This document shows, one piece after another, positions 23,801 to 31,356 of a DNA stretch of 64,000 nucleotides. Numbering within the stretch: position 1 is the stretch's first letter; the number at the start of each line of letters is the position of its first letter. The DNA is from Acanthopleura granulata. Taxonomy: Eukaryota; Mollusca; Polyplacophora; Chitonida; Chitonidae. Location: positions 1,711,484 through 1,775,483 of the forward strand of contig JABBOT010000030.1 in NCBI GenBank assembly GCA_016165875.1, written 5' to 3'. Under the pieces are notes generated by a model. That model saw nothing but the letters and a program-made list of their open reading frames with translations, had not been told where the DNA came from and did not search any database. Both the position numbers and the translations under genes were made by a program.

Positions 23801-26019
23801 GGTGGTTTACGCCATACACAGGACATTTCACTTATATTACGGCAACAAATATCATGGTCTGAGGAAACCGGACAGAGCCCGGGGGAAACCCACAACCATC
23901 CGCAGGTTGCTGGCGGACTTTCCTCCGTACGCGATTGACAATTCATGTCTTTATACAGATGTCTTACGGGCAGCGTTACCTTACTCGGTAACTAAATATC
24001 TACGCTAGTCGACATTCCGTGCATGATAATGAATGTTGAACGACATGCATACGTGCAAATAAACTGAAAAGAAAAATACATGTATTTTGGGCATAAAAAA
24101 GTATTGACGGAAGAATTACTTTGCGTACATGTACCAACTTTTTTCCAAACATTCCGTGGAAGAAAAGTGTTTGACTTATGGATTATCATGGGCGACATGC
24201 ATATGTGCAAATAAACTGAAGGAAAAGGTAAAAATAGCATTTACGGGAGAATTACTTTCCTTTCTTTTACCGGGTGGGCTGATGATTTCACCATTATGAA
24301 CCACAAAGGCACGTGGAACGGTTGATGGATGAAACGAACACGTATGATTGAAGGGCAGATTGAATAGAAAAGTGTAACAAATGGCTCTGTGTTTCTTTTA
24401 CCAGGTGGGCTCTGGGATATTTCGAGCCTGTCAAAGATAACCAGAACGACATTGATCAGGTGTCATTTAGCCGGGCTTTCGGCCTAACCAAGTTGAGTTT
24501 CCGGCGCAAAGCAATAACCAATGACGATCGTGACTTCCAGTTTACGGCCGACGGTTGCCCGTACATGTTTCTTGGCATAGGACGGGTGTCTTCAGACGGC
24601 AACAGCCTCTGGAGGCACGATGTGATACCAACGACTTCGAATAGTCCCATGTGTGTCCGCCAAACCCAGTCCACTACAGACCTCCCAGGTATGTTTAGAC
24701 TCACTGACGAGATTATCTGGCATTATCTGAGTGTGTCTATTGTTATCTGACATCTGAGATTTATCTGGCGTCATCTCACCCAGTTTATCGTACCTGACCT
24801 CTGTCCGGCGTTACCTGACGTCTATCTAGAATTACCTGATATCAGTTTAACATTACCTGATGTTTTAAAGGGGTTACGTACATCAATTCAGCGTTACCTG
24901 ACGTCTATAGTGAGTTACCTGATACCAGTTTAGCATTATCTGACATCTATCCTGAGTTACCTGACGTCAGTTTAGTGTTACTTGACGTCTTTCCGGGATT
25001 ACCTGACGCATCCTATGGTCTACCAGTTTTAGCTCAATATGAACTTCATTGAAGAGCACTGGATACTCCCAAGTCATCAACTGACCAATCAGTTTATGTA
25101 GGAGTCATTTCGTATCGTCTATCGTTTTGTTGTTTCTTCTCAACTTAGGCACCATCAGAAACATGGTCGTATCCCCTGCATACAATTTTGGAGTGGCACC
25201 CGGCGACAGGCTACCAGAAATCAGGTGTTCTGCGCAGTGCAGTCACACGTGCGTCTACACATGGACACGTGACAGGGACCGAGCCCTTGTCTCGCGGTCG
25301 CCTGTCCTTGACCTCGGTGAAGTGGAGAACAGCGAGGTCGGTTCGTACACGTGCACCGCAGAAATGACAGACTTCGGTCTGTTTGAGACTATAAGCATTC
25401 AAGTCAGCCCTGTGGTGAACGGTGAGTGGGGATATTTTCAATGGTCGGATGTTTTTCATAATGTAGGGTTCAGGTCCAGCTCTGGCTGGCTTCATCTTCG
25501 ATCGTATGTGTACGTGAGAAGGTCTGCCACTATCCTGCGGATGGTAATGGGTTTTCCCCTGTCATTCCCCGGTTTCTTCCCACCATAATACTGAGCGGTG
25601 TCGCAGATGTGAAAGATGTGAAACACCAATTAAAATAAATAAGTAAGTACAAAGCACAGCGCCATAGATTGAATGGTGTGAGTTTAATTTGTAATTAAGT
25701 GGCTGGTTTGTTTCGTAAAATTTTAAAAACTTTTCCCGTTTCTCTCAGGCTCCTTCCAGTCATAATCCTGAGTGCTGTCGTATCAGTAAAATATTCTTGA
25801 CTGCACCATCGAACAATCTAATTAAATAAATAAATAAATAAGACCTTGTTTACCAAATTGACCATGCCAAAGAGATGTACTATGCTATGCTGCATTCTGA
25901 CAATTTTCGCACGTGTTAAAATGCAAAATTTTTATTTAATCCTAGGTGCGGATGTGACTGTAACCAGATGCCTGATGAAGACGCTGTTGAGTGTCCTACT
26001 AGCGGCCGTACTACTGTAA
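1834..26019 (+). CDS. Secreted EGF-DOMON-DOMON-Ig protein, 5' incomplete (14 exons)
   Basis: Fourteen exons join in one frame: 1834-1907, 9497-9594, 11731-11864, 12915-13019, 13975-14097, 15201-15292, 16779-16857, 17202-17978, 19086-19289, 21257-21438, 22601-22665, 24405-24688, 25149-25421 and 25946-26019 (stop). Every border is AG/GT and every phase agrees, giving 2,564 nt or about 853 residues. Visible residues: beta-rich module 1-101, EGF 102-137, EGF 138-178, DOMON 179-561 with a Pro/Glu repeat at about 259-424, DOMON 562-738, Ig-like 739-829, hydrophobic tail to 853. The first exon starts inside a codon (phase 1), so the signal peptide and N-terminus lie upstream of the window. DOMON domains bind haem or sugars in other proteins; the ligand here is unknown. 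The protein is inferred to be extracellular and probably cell-surface anchored. I do not recognise a gene name. Confidence 0.88.
4643..4830 (-). mobile_element. SINE family A, diverged copy
   Basis: The order TATTACGCTGCACTC, ATTTCACCTACACGACGGC, GGGAACCCACGGCCATC, TTGCTGGCAGATTTCCC and CTTGACTTGAACTCACAG matches the reverse complement of SINE A with many substitutions. Confidence 0.75.
5620..5885 (+). mobile_element. SINE family A, near full length
   Basis: The segment from CAAGGACCCAGGAGCCTCTC through GCGGTCGCTGTTAGTTCAAG (B box) and GTGCGGATGATCGTGGGTTG to CAAATAAATAAATG is typical of this family. The A-box end is worn. Confidence 0.82.
6520..6830 (-). mobile_element. SINE family B
   Basis: Shares the CAAGGAGTCCTTAGAATGCG, CCACTGGAGAATCATGCCGA and CTAAGCGGGGCAGCAACAAG blocks with the copies at 1425 and 55265. 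Confidence 0.78.
7800..8945. repeat. 32-bp minisatellite
   Basis: A tandem array of units such as AGCATGTCAGTGTACTTCAG CAAACACCACAC, about 32 bp long, with roughly 35 diverged copies. Longer multi-unit blocks repeat near 8430-8900 (the AACACGGCAAAACACCCGAC block occurs twice). It lies inside the 7.6-kb intron between 1907 and 9497. Open reading frames across it are repeat artefacts. Confidence 0.9.
10295..10493. repeat. TA-rich repeats ending in a 64-bp palindrome
   Basis: AAGCTTTAACATTTACC plus a (TA)n run occurs three times. The last copy forms a nearly perfect palindrome at 10430-10493, where CTTGTAAATAAGGTTTAAC pairs with GTTAAAGCTTATTTACAAG around a TA core. It could extrude as a hairpin and may be a MITE remnant. 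Confidence 0.8.
10490..10745. repeat. Degenerate 60-bp tandem repeat
   Basis: About four worn units carry the sequence AGCTT(T/G)TCTGTTCAGCTCC followed by (T)ATGTATTAGGAA. The units are intronic with no sign of coding. Confidence 0.6.
11342..11410 (+). pseudogene. Partial in-frame duplicate of the exon at 11731, cut by a SINE
   Basis: Directly after a GATTACAG acceptor, 69 nt match the first part of the exon at 11731-11864; by hand count about 78% of the first 59 bases are the same. In the phase left by the exon ending at 9594 it reads [20 protein letters not shown], against [20 protein letters not shown] in the working exon, and keeps both cysteines. Similarity stops at CTCA. The copy then runs into a SINE whose first bases create a stop. 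It has no donor of its own, so it is a dead or never-complete exon copy. Confidence 0.85.
11411..11704 (+). mobile_element. Full-length tRNA-derived SINE (family A) with 12-bp target-site duplication
   Basis: The element begins with a tRNA-like head (GGGGGCCTCCGTGACCGAGG, then GGTTAGCGC; a B-box-like GAGTTCAAGCCC), passes through the shared CCTGCGGATGATCGTAGGTT body and ends in CACCAAATAATTAAATAAAT tails. The sequence CAAAGTGATATA flanks it on both sides (11399-11410 and 11705-11716), a clear target-site duplication. The insertion is inside the duplicated exon fragment. Confidence 0.9.
11985..12236 (-). mobile_element. SINE family A, full length
   Basis: Begins with TTTATTTGATTGGTGTTTTACG and ends in CCACGGAGCCCCC, the reverse complement of the tRNA-like head. 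It is followed by a short TTTTGGTTTTGA-type simple repeat at 12236-12310. Confidence 0.88.
12915..13019 (+). CDS. EGF-like domain exon 1
   Basis: A 105-nt exon, phase 1 to phase 1, encoding C-S-G-H-G-T...C-Q-C...L-F-S-G-D-R-C, the short extracellular EGF pattern with four visible cysteines and the final G-x-x-C. The acceptor is at 12911-12914 and the donor GTAAGC follows position 13019. The symmetric phase is typical of shuffled EGF exons. The intron immediately after it is a 42-bp tandem repeat that copies the splice donor. Confidence 0.88.
13020..13480 (+). repeat. 42-bp minisatellite that copies a splice donor, open in the EGF frame
   Basis: Starting at the donor of the EGF exon (AAAG|GTAAGCAA), the intron repeats a unit of about 42 bp: GTAAGCAACATAATC...GTCTACATCCACAG CAAAGCAG. 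Each good unit carries a donor-like GTAAG and an acceptor-like CCACAG just before the next CAAAGCAG. As 42 is divisible by three, the EGF reading frame stays open to 13396 and reads a 14-residue repeat like GKQxxLIVYIHSKA. About ten units, worn at the end. Confidence 0.88.
13795..13940 (+). mobile_element. Worn SINE-like repeat ending at the acceptor of EGF exon 2
   Basis: The segment GTTGGTGGTTTACCCAGG, ATTCCGGTTTTCCCCACCC and GAGTATGGTGTTAAACAACA has the same general 3' plan as SINE A (cytosine-rich body, then T-G-A-G-T-A-x-G-G-x-G-T-A-A-A) but differs in sequence. The family is uncertain. Confidence 0.45.
13975..14097 (+). CDS. EGF-like domain exon 2
   Basis: A 123-nt phase 1-1 exon with cysteines in C-W-M-D-T-D-C...G-G-Q-C-V-D...[14 protein letters not shown], a full six-cysteine EGF pattern. 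The acceptor is at 13971-13974 and the donor GTAAGTG follows 14097. It joins directly to the previous EGF exon. The donor is re-copied several times in the intron downstream. Confidence 0.9.
14089..14400 (+). repeat. About 50-bp minisatellite that copies the second EGF exon's donor
   Basis: The exon end plus donor, TGTGAATTTG|GTAAGTGTG, recurs at roughly 48-78 bp spacing (near 14145, 14197, 14272, 14320, 14375) with GAATTTGGTAAG-like cores and a CCTTGTGGTGGAGG spacer. Most copies retain GTAAG or GTGAG; one has GTTAG. Stops occur quickly, so it is not read through. Confidence 0.82.
15014..15175 (+). mobile_element. SINE family A, 5'-truncated
   Basis: The copy runs from CTCGGGCCGTACGAGGGAAG to AAAATCTAATAAATAAATTT and contains CAACCTGCGGATGGTCGTGG. 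Confidence 0.85.
15201..19289 (+). CDS. First DOMON domain, four exons, with a large loop insertion
   Basis: Exons 15201-15292, 16779-16857, 17202-17978 and 19086-19289. The order of DOMON landmarks is clear: [13 protein letters not shown], then [18 protein letters not shown], a C-R-x-F-P strand, then [21 protein letters not shown], a [14 protein letters not shown] strand, IIFRRKLE, a [10 protein letters not shown] strand and finally [19 protein letters not shown]. Between the C-R-x-F-P strand and DMVIG lies about 166 residues of Pro/Glu/Gly repeat. Acidic or proline-rich inserts at this point occur in related invertebrate proteins as I remember them. Without the insert the domain is of ordinary size. 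Haem or carbohydrate binding is possible by family; nothing in the sequence decides it. Confidence 0.85.
15312..15560 (+). mobile_element. SINE family A inserted 20 bp after a splice donor
   Basis: It begins near CACCAAAGCGGTCGGTGTGAG, has TTCAAGTCTAGCTCATGCTG and ends in a long (AAAT)n tail. The donor of exon 15201-15292 lies just upstream and is intact. Confidence 0.85.
16025..16152. repeat. Two-copy 58-bp tandem duplication
   Basis: The stretch GTGTACGGTCCGTACATTCA TTGTGTTGTGTAAGATCGCC AGTATACTGGAAGATTT occurs twice in direct succession without a difference, so the duplication is recent. It lies in the intron before exon 16779. Confidence 0.9.
17273..17770 (+). repeat. Coding minisatellite (GEPE / [12 protein letters not shown] repeats)
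   Basis: About 500 nt of exon sequence repeats a 24-nt unit (GEPEGEPE) and a 48-nt unit ([16 protein letters not shown]), always in frame. Both units are multiples of three, so copy-number change keeps the reading frame. The encoded segment is strongly acidic and proline-rich and should be an extended, unfolded loop. It starts after residues [10 protein letters not shown] and ends just before TGSFLHP. The antisense strand is also open in places, which is a by-product of the repeat. Confidence 0.92.
19318..19575 (+). mobile_element. SINE family A, full length
   Basis: A clear head GGGGTCTCCGTGGCTGAATA, then GCGTGCTAGCGCAGCACAAT, through CTCGCATAATTGAAACATTC to a TAAATAAAATAAA tail. It starts only 28 bp after the donor of exon 19086-19289. 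Confidence 0.88.
19745..20065. repeat. Degenerate 60-bp tandem repeat
   Basis: Five units share a T-G-x-A-A-G-A-T-T-T-T-G-x-x-x-x-G-G-A-A-T-T-T-G-A-A-T-T pattern. Intronic, between exons 19086 and 21257. The following 1.1 kb (20066-21250) shows no gene or repeat that I can name. Confidence 0.6.
21257..24688 (+). CDS. Second DOMON domain, three exons
   Basis: Exons 21257-21438, 22601-22665 and 24405-24688. The first carries [19 protein letters not shown] and [14 protein letters not shown]; the second PNSDMVLAV and a short strand ending in TDR; the third [44 protein letters not shown] and a WRHD strand. This is the usual DOMON series (A-x-G-x-S-x-D, D-M-V, F-x-R, F-x-G-x-G). No large insertion is present. 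The two DOMON copies differ strongly, so the duplication is old. The donor after 24688 is followed by a degenerate ACCTGACGTC-type tandem repeat. Confidence 0.85.
22738..22995 (+). mobile_element. SINE family A, 5'-truncated, with long AAAT/AAAC tail
   Basis: It begins at AGTCCAGCTCATGCTGGTTT and ends in a mixed (AAAT)n (AAAC)n tail of about 80 bp. Confidence 0.85.
23775..23940 (-). mobile_element. SINE family A, partial
   Basis: The copy runs from GATTTCATTGGTGGTTTACG to TTTCCTCCGTACGCG and contains CCACAACCATCCGCAGGTTG. The tRNA-like end is missing. Confidence 0.82.
24690..25010. repeat. Degenerate tandem repeat after the donor of the DOMON exon
   Basis: About twelve worn units of roughly 25 bp, with cores such as GTTACCTGACGTCTATC and GAGATTATCTGGCATTATCT. 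The repeat starts within 30 bp of the donor following 24688, but the units do not contain a recognisable splice site. Confidence 0.65.
25149..25421 (+). CDS. Ig-like domain exon
   Basis: A 273-nt phase 1-1 exon encoding one Ig-like fold: G-D-x-L-P-E-I-R-C (B strand cysteine), T-C-V-Y-T-W (C strand tryptophan), [16 protein letters not shown] (the D/E-x-G-x-Y-x-C F strand) and a closing ISIQVSPVV strand. Two additional cysteines lie close to the first (C-S-A-Q-C-S-H-T-C). It joins the second DOMON domain upstream and the C-terminal tail exon downstream. Confidence 0.88.
25465..25840 (+). mobile_element. Two worn SINE family A copies in tandem
   Basis: The first runs from about 25465 (GGTTCAGGTCCAGCTCTGGC) to an AAATAAGTAAGTAC tail near 25650. 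The second is only a 3' part, about 25735-25840 (CCCGTTTCTCTCAGGCTCC to (AAAT)n). Confidence 0.75.
25946..26019 (+). CDS. Last coding exon: hydrophobic C-terminal tail, possible GPI signal
   Basis: The acceptor at 25941-25945 opens a 74-nt exon encoding [20 protein letters not shown], then AVLL and a TAA stop at 26017-26019. Small residues, a short spacer with basic residues and a hydrophobic end without any cytoplasmic residues fit a GPI-attachment signal. A single membrane anchor is the alternative, but the stretch is short. No canonical AATAAA was seen just downstream. Confidence 0.75.
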
Positions 26020-26739
26020 AGGGAGACAATCCACCTCACAGAGAGCAGACTTGACTGAATCATAAATGATGATGTATTATAAATTCAATTTACCAGTGTG
26101 TCAATTACTTTTCCCCTCGAACATACATGTATTGTGGCATATTATTATTAACTGTTTGATATTAACACAAATGTTTAAGAGTATGTATTAATAGACGGTT
26201 TCCCTTACATGGCTATGAAATGTGTAAATGCGCTTGTAAGTAACTGTTCAACAGAACGACTGAATATTGAATGCTACTGTGTGAAGAGAAGGAAAATAAG
26301 GAATCTTGTGGAGGATCAGATCTTTGGTCCTGGATCCAACAAAAACGCTTGTCATGACGAAAATTCCTGTTTTCAGACAGGCGCAGTGGAAATATTTGGT
26401 GACAAATGACACTGTATGTAAAGCTAGCGCTATTCATAGTTGTCCCGTAAAACCACGAGTTACTTGTGGTAACAACTCAAGGACTCATTACTGTTGAAAT
26501 GCCCCATATACGACCACAAACAACAAAGCCTATGAAAGGATGAATTCTCAAGCTAATGTAAACCTGGTTTTATTCAATATTGCACGAAAGAAACCCCTTT
26601 ACCTAAAAGGTTAAATGTTTCCGTTACCATTCCATTTCATCCTGGTGGGTTAATGATGATGAGGATGATGAATTGTTTGTATGGTGGCCCCATTCTAGTG
26701 AATGATATGCACCATAAGTAAATGTACATTCGATTTAAA
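26020..26739. other. 3' flank of the DOMON gene, no further gene seen
   Basis: This is the presumed 3' UTR and downstream DNA of the plus-strand gene. I see no AATAAA hexamer near the stop and no open frame with a convincing protein. An ATGATGATGAGGATGATGA simple repeat lies near 26655. Confidence 0.5.
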
Positions 26740-27011
26740 AATTTATTTCTTTATTTATTTGATTGGTGTTTTACGCCGTACTCAAGAATAGTTCACTTAC
26801 ACGACGGCGGCCAGCATTGTGTTTGGAGGAAACCGGGCAGAGTCAGAGGGAAACCCACGACCATCCGCAGGTTGCTGGCAGACCTTACCACGTACGGCCG
26901 TAGAGGAAGCCAGCATGAGCTGGGCTTGAACTCACAACGACCGCATTGGTGGGAGGCTTCGGGTCATTGTGCTGCGATAGCGCGCTAACCGACTGAGCCA
27001 CGGAGGACCCC
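26740..27011 (-). mobile_element. SINE family A, full length
   Basis: A complete copy: on the minus strand it starts GGGGTCCTCCGTGGCTCAGT CGGTTAGCGCGC (A box), has a good B-box region, and ends with the AATAAATAAA tail. It is one of the best copies for defining the consensus. Confidence 0.92.
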
Positions 27012-27809
27012 ATGTAAAAATTGGGAGATACAATACATACCTTATATACACCTGTACAGGCTATACACATACAAAAACAGATAGGAACATCACACAGATA
27101 GTAACATTATGCAGGTAAAAATATCATGCAATTAGTAACAGCACATGGATAATAGAACAAACATGCAACTAGGAATATCATGTAGACAGGACAGCATGCA
27201 GATAAGAATAACAAGCATTAAAAAGAAAACATCATGCTGTAAATAACAAGCTTAAATCTACGAATTTAATAATAAAGTTGGCTAAAGCGTGAAAGATTCT
27301 GTTGGATGTCTTACCGGTTTAAAAAAAATCAGGGATACCTGCACAAAGTAGATTAGAGTACAGCTCAGCCCTATGGGCTCTAAATTTGTACAATGAAGTA
27401 CACAATCATATGTCATCAGAGGTTAAAATACCGAGGGCCCATTCCCGTACAGACTCTGTGTCGCTGACCATCCCATGGGACTATTCTGTGATCTTTCTGC
27501 AGACGTGTCTAAATCGTATGGTTATTTCGCATTTGTGATTGATTTTTTTGTTAATTGTAAAAACAATGTTTGAATAATATGTCATAAAGATGTACAATGT
27601 AGACACGGATTGTAATAAAAATCGCCGTACACAGCAGTTGCAGTTTGAGTGTTCTTGCGAGGGATGTTCACTGAATAATTGATTAGACTTTCTTCTAATC
27701 AATACAGCGCCCAGTTTAATGTGTGAAGGAAACTGAATGCCCAAGAGTAAACCACCGACCTTTGGTAATCTACTGACAAACTTTCTTACGTGCTTACGTT
27801 GTTTTTTTT

Positions 27810-27955
27810 TCTATTTCATTGGTGATTAACGCCGTGCTCATGAAATATTTCACTTATACAATCACGGCCAGTATTATGGTGGGAGGAAACCCGATAGAGC
27901 CGACAGAGCCGACAGAGCTTGCTGGCAGACATTCCCATGTACGGCCTGCAGGTTG
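27810..27955 (-). mobile_element. SINE family A, partial
   Basis: The copy spans TTTCATTGGTGATTAACGCC to CATGTACGGCCTGCAGG, with a deletion at the AGCCGACAGAGCCGACAGAG point. Between 27012 and 27810 I see no gene; a CATGCAxxTAGxAAxA-type worn tandem repeat occupies about 27070-27240. Confidence 0.75.
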
Positions 27956-28794
27956 GACACGTGCTGAAGCATGGGTGGTGACATACAGAGTAGCTATTAT
28001 ACTTGGATTAAGTCTGATATTACTCGGGTCATTATGCATCTAATATCATAAAAATACGCTGCAAATATTGTCATTATTATTTCTTTGACCTCGGCTGCAG
28101 AGGGCGCTCCAAGGTTCACCCAGGCATAAACTCACTGGAACAATTACTTTTGAATAGGCTTGCTATTATTAACGCAAAACACATATAATTTAAACAGTTT
28201 CTTTGGCTGGCATTTTGTTTAAAATGACGGGCCTCCACTCACAAAGCCAACTGCAGTCCCTTCCCTTAATGCAGGCCTATATGTTCCTTTTGTAATGTGC
28301 AGCCTTACAGATGCCAGGAATGCAAGTGTGCAACAACAACAAAACCACCACTAAAGGGATAGTAACACATTCTGTTAACATCAAACATACGTAACAACTC
28401 GTGCACAACAGAATAATTATATGATATGAAAAGTAAGTTTCCCCCTTCCCTCACGGATTTTTGACAATGTTTTTTTTTTTTCCCTACTGCACTGCATAAA
28501 TTTAGATGCATGTACTGCACTAGGGAAAAAATGTAACACCTCCCGAATGCCACTCAAATGCCACTTACTATACTACTTGCCATACCACTCAGAGGTCCTC
28601 GCAATATACTAAGAGTAAATTAACTCATAAATTCAAGATGAAAAAAGATTACCCTTCAAAGTTTCTCCTATTTCCCTGTAAGAAATACATGCACACATAC
28701 ATGAATAAGTCAGCGAACAGAGGACTTTAATACCTAACAAGCCGTGGTCCTTCCGATAATTCTGACATTTATTAATGAATTATTCAATATACAT

Positions 28795-29053
28795 TTATTT
28801 ATTTGTTTTCATGTTTGTATACGCCGTAATCAAGAGTACTTCACATCATACATGACGTTGGCCGGCATTACGGGGGGAGAAAGCAGGGTAGAGCCCGGTG
28901 GAAACCCACGCCTATCCGCAGGTTGCTGGCTGACCTGCCCATATACAGGCGGAGAGGCAGCCCGCATGAGCCAGACTGTCATAATGCCTGTGTGAGATGC
29001 TTCTGAGCCATTGATCTGTGCTAGCACGTGAACCACTCGGCCAGAGAGGCCGC
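28795..29053 (-). mobile_element. SINE family A, near full length
   Basis: The copy runs from TTTGTATACGCCGTAATCAAG to CCACTCGGCCAGAGAGG and includes CCACGCCTATCCGCAGGTTG. Confidence 0.82.
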
Positions 29054-29101
29054 CAATTAGCGGGTGAAAAAGCAGCAAACAGGAAATGGATGACACACAC
29101 T

Positions 29102-29398
29102 GATTTATTTATTTATTGATTGATCGATTGATTGATTGATTTATTTGATTATGTTTTACGCCGTACTCAAGAATATTTCACTTATACGACGGCGGTCAGC
29201 ATTATGGTGGGAGGAAGTCAGACAAAGCCCGGAAGAAACCCAGGACCATCCGCACGTTGCTGGCAGATTTTGCCACGTACCTTCGCCGGAGAGAAAGCCA
29301 GGGTGCGCTGGGCTTGAACTCACAGCGACCACATTGGTGGGAGGTTTCTGGCTCATTACGCTGCGATAGCACGCTAACCAACTGAGTCACGGCGACTC
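29102..29398 (-). mobile_element. SINE family A, full length
   Basis: The copy runs from TTTATTTGATTATGTTTTACG to CCAACTGAGTCACGGCGAC. ACACACTG to its left and ACACACTG shortly to its right may be a target-site duplication. Confidence 0.88.
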
Positions 29399-29399
29399 A

Positions 29400-31356
29400 G
29401 CGATACACACTGCGATATAACCAGATGCTCTGTGGAGCCTATATTACTTGCTATTAAACGATACATAACGATGTATGCATCCAGTAATAACGTTATGACG
29501 TTACGGGATACAACGTCTGAATGCATTGGGGAGTTAAATGCATGGCTTATCCTTAAAAGATTGACCTTTAAGTTCAGTAAAACAAAGTTTATTCTCAAAT
29601 AATTTAACAGCAGTCGAACAGACTGTTCCGACAAAAATATTAATATCTGGATTAATATCTGTAATACAGAAATTTGAATTAACGTTTCTTGGCATATTTA
29701 TAAATGAATGATTAAATCGGTTAACCCATACAGATGAGATATATATATACATATATATATATACTTATTTCCAATAACATAGAATAATACACCATATAAG
29801 ATACCGCTTCAACCTGAAAATGTTACACATCGTACACCGTTTACTCAATTATCCTTATCTGGGTTATGGTAGTGTTGTATAAGGAAATAATCATACTACT
29901 GATGTGCTATTCCATAACAGGAATATTAAATCTTATTGAACATAGTCTGAGTGTTCGATTAATACTGTTTCATTCCATGAAAGTGTTTACTTTGGTAAGT
30001 TTATCCTGCTATTGAAGAATTAACAATTAACAATTAAATTGGGCGAAGTGTTCAAATCACAGTTTAGGCTGTCAACCACTACTGAATTCCCAAATGCCAA
30101 TTTCATTAACAAATTTAGTCTCAGAACACACTAAAAATACAAATAATTTTCACGGAAGACAGTTATCTGGAAGTAGACTTAGTCACCAGTTTCCAATGAT
30201 ATTGGTGAGAAATTCTTGTAATATTCTTTTAATATGTATCGTGCAATATGTGGGATAGAACAAGCCGCTGGGAGATATTTCCACCTATGTTTATGAACCT
30301 TATGACGAAGGAATACTAAATATTTAGTCGAATGAAAATGAAAATGGAAGGAAATATTTTTATATTTCGATAATTTTAATTTTTGCATCATATGTCAAGA
30401 TTTAAAAAATAGCGTAAATGCATGTACGCAGTAAGAAACTTGGGCGAATTTTGTAGATAAATGGCATGTCAATCCCATGATACTTTGCCGACTTACCTCG
30501 ACTACATTCCCAAACATTAAACCATCAATGCAGAAAATGATAACCGCGATCGTGATGTGCATATCACAACAGTTATTATTTTTTTTAAACAATGACAGTG
30601 TAATTCGAATTAAATATTTTAACAATCTATGAGCGAAAGAGTTAACACAGGTTCATATAAAAATATTCCTTTTTGGATGATTTATGTAATATGCGCCGTC
30701 CTTGACAGGAAATACATTTGAGCAACTATCTCAACACGTCGGTAATCAAAAGTTTGCAGTACAAAATTCATGGGATACAAATTCAAGGAATGTCACATAA
30801 GTTAAGGGGCATGCACAGTCCTCAATTAAAATTTTGGATTCGTGATGAGCCAGCGTCAATATGTCCTTTGAATAACCAAAAGCGATATTGTAATATTACA
30901 CGTAAAACTCAAAGAAGGTTTCTCTGATATATTGAAAACAGAAAAGCAGCCGACGAGCCATCGTCCGGCCGTTTGAAAACTGGTGGAATATGACTGGCTA
31001 AAAAAAAGATGACCCGTTGGGACATGGCCGTCAACATTGCCTCTCTGACTACGATTTCCTCTGACTACCCAGGCTAGTGTGTTCCTGTTTAGAGCACAAC
31101 ATTTTGCCATTTGTCTGGCTTGCTCGTGGTATACCAAGTAAGGAACTATATACGCCTAAAAAAACGGGTTTAGCTGTGTAGTCTTTATCTGTTCACTCTT
31201 GCCTTTGGGATGTCACAAATTCCCCATGCACTGCCAGAGAACAATGGTCAATCCGGCTTGGATTCGAGCCGCCAACGCGCTGGAATAGATACCCAATTAC
31301 ATGTCACATTTCCGTGTGACCGCCTGTGCACAGTACAGCTCGGAGAGTGCCCTCCC
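29400..31356. other. Intergenic AT-rich stretch, no gene seen
   Basis: Convergent intergenic DNA between the DOMON gene and PEX11. It contains a short (TA)n run near 29740 and otherwise unremarkable sequence. Open frames here are short and without familiar motifs. The 3' UTR of the minus-strand PEX11 gene should occupy its right end; no clear AATAAA was found there. Confidence 0.5.
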
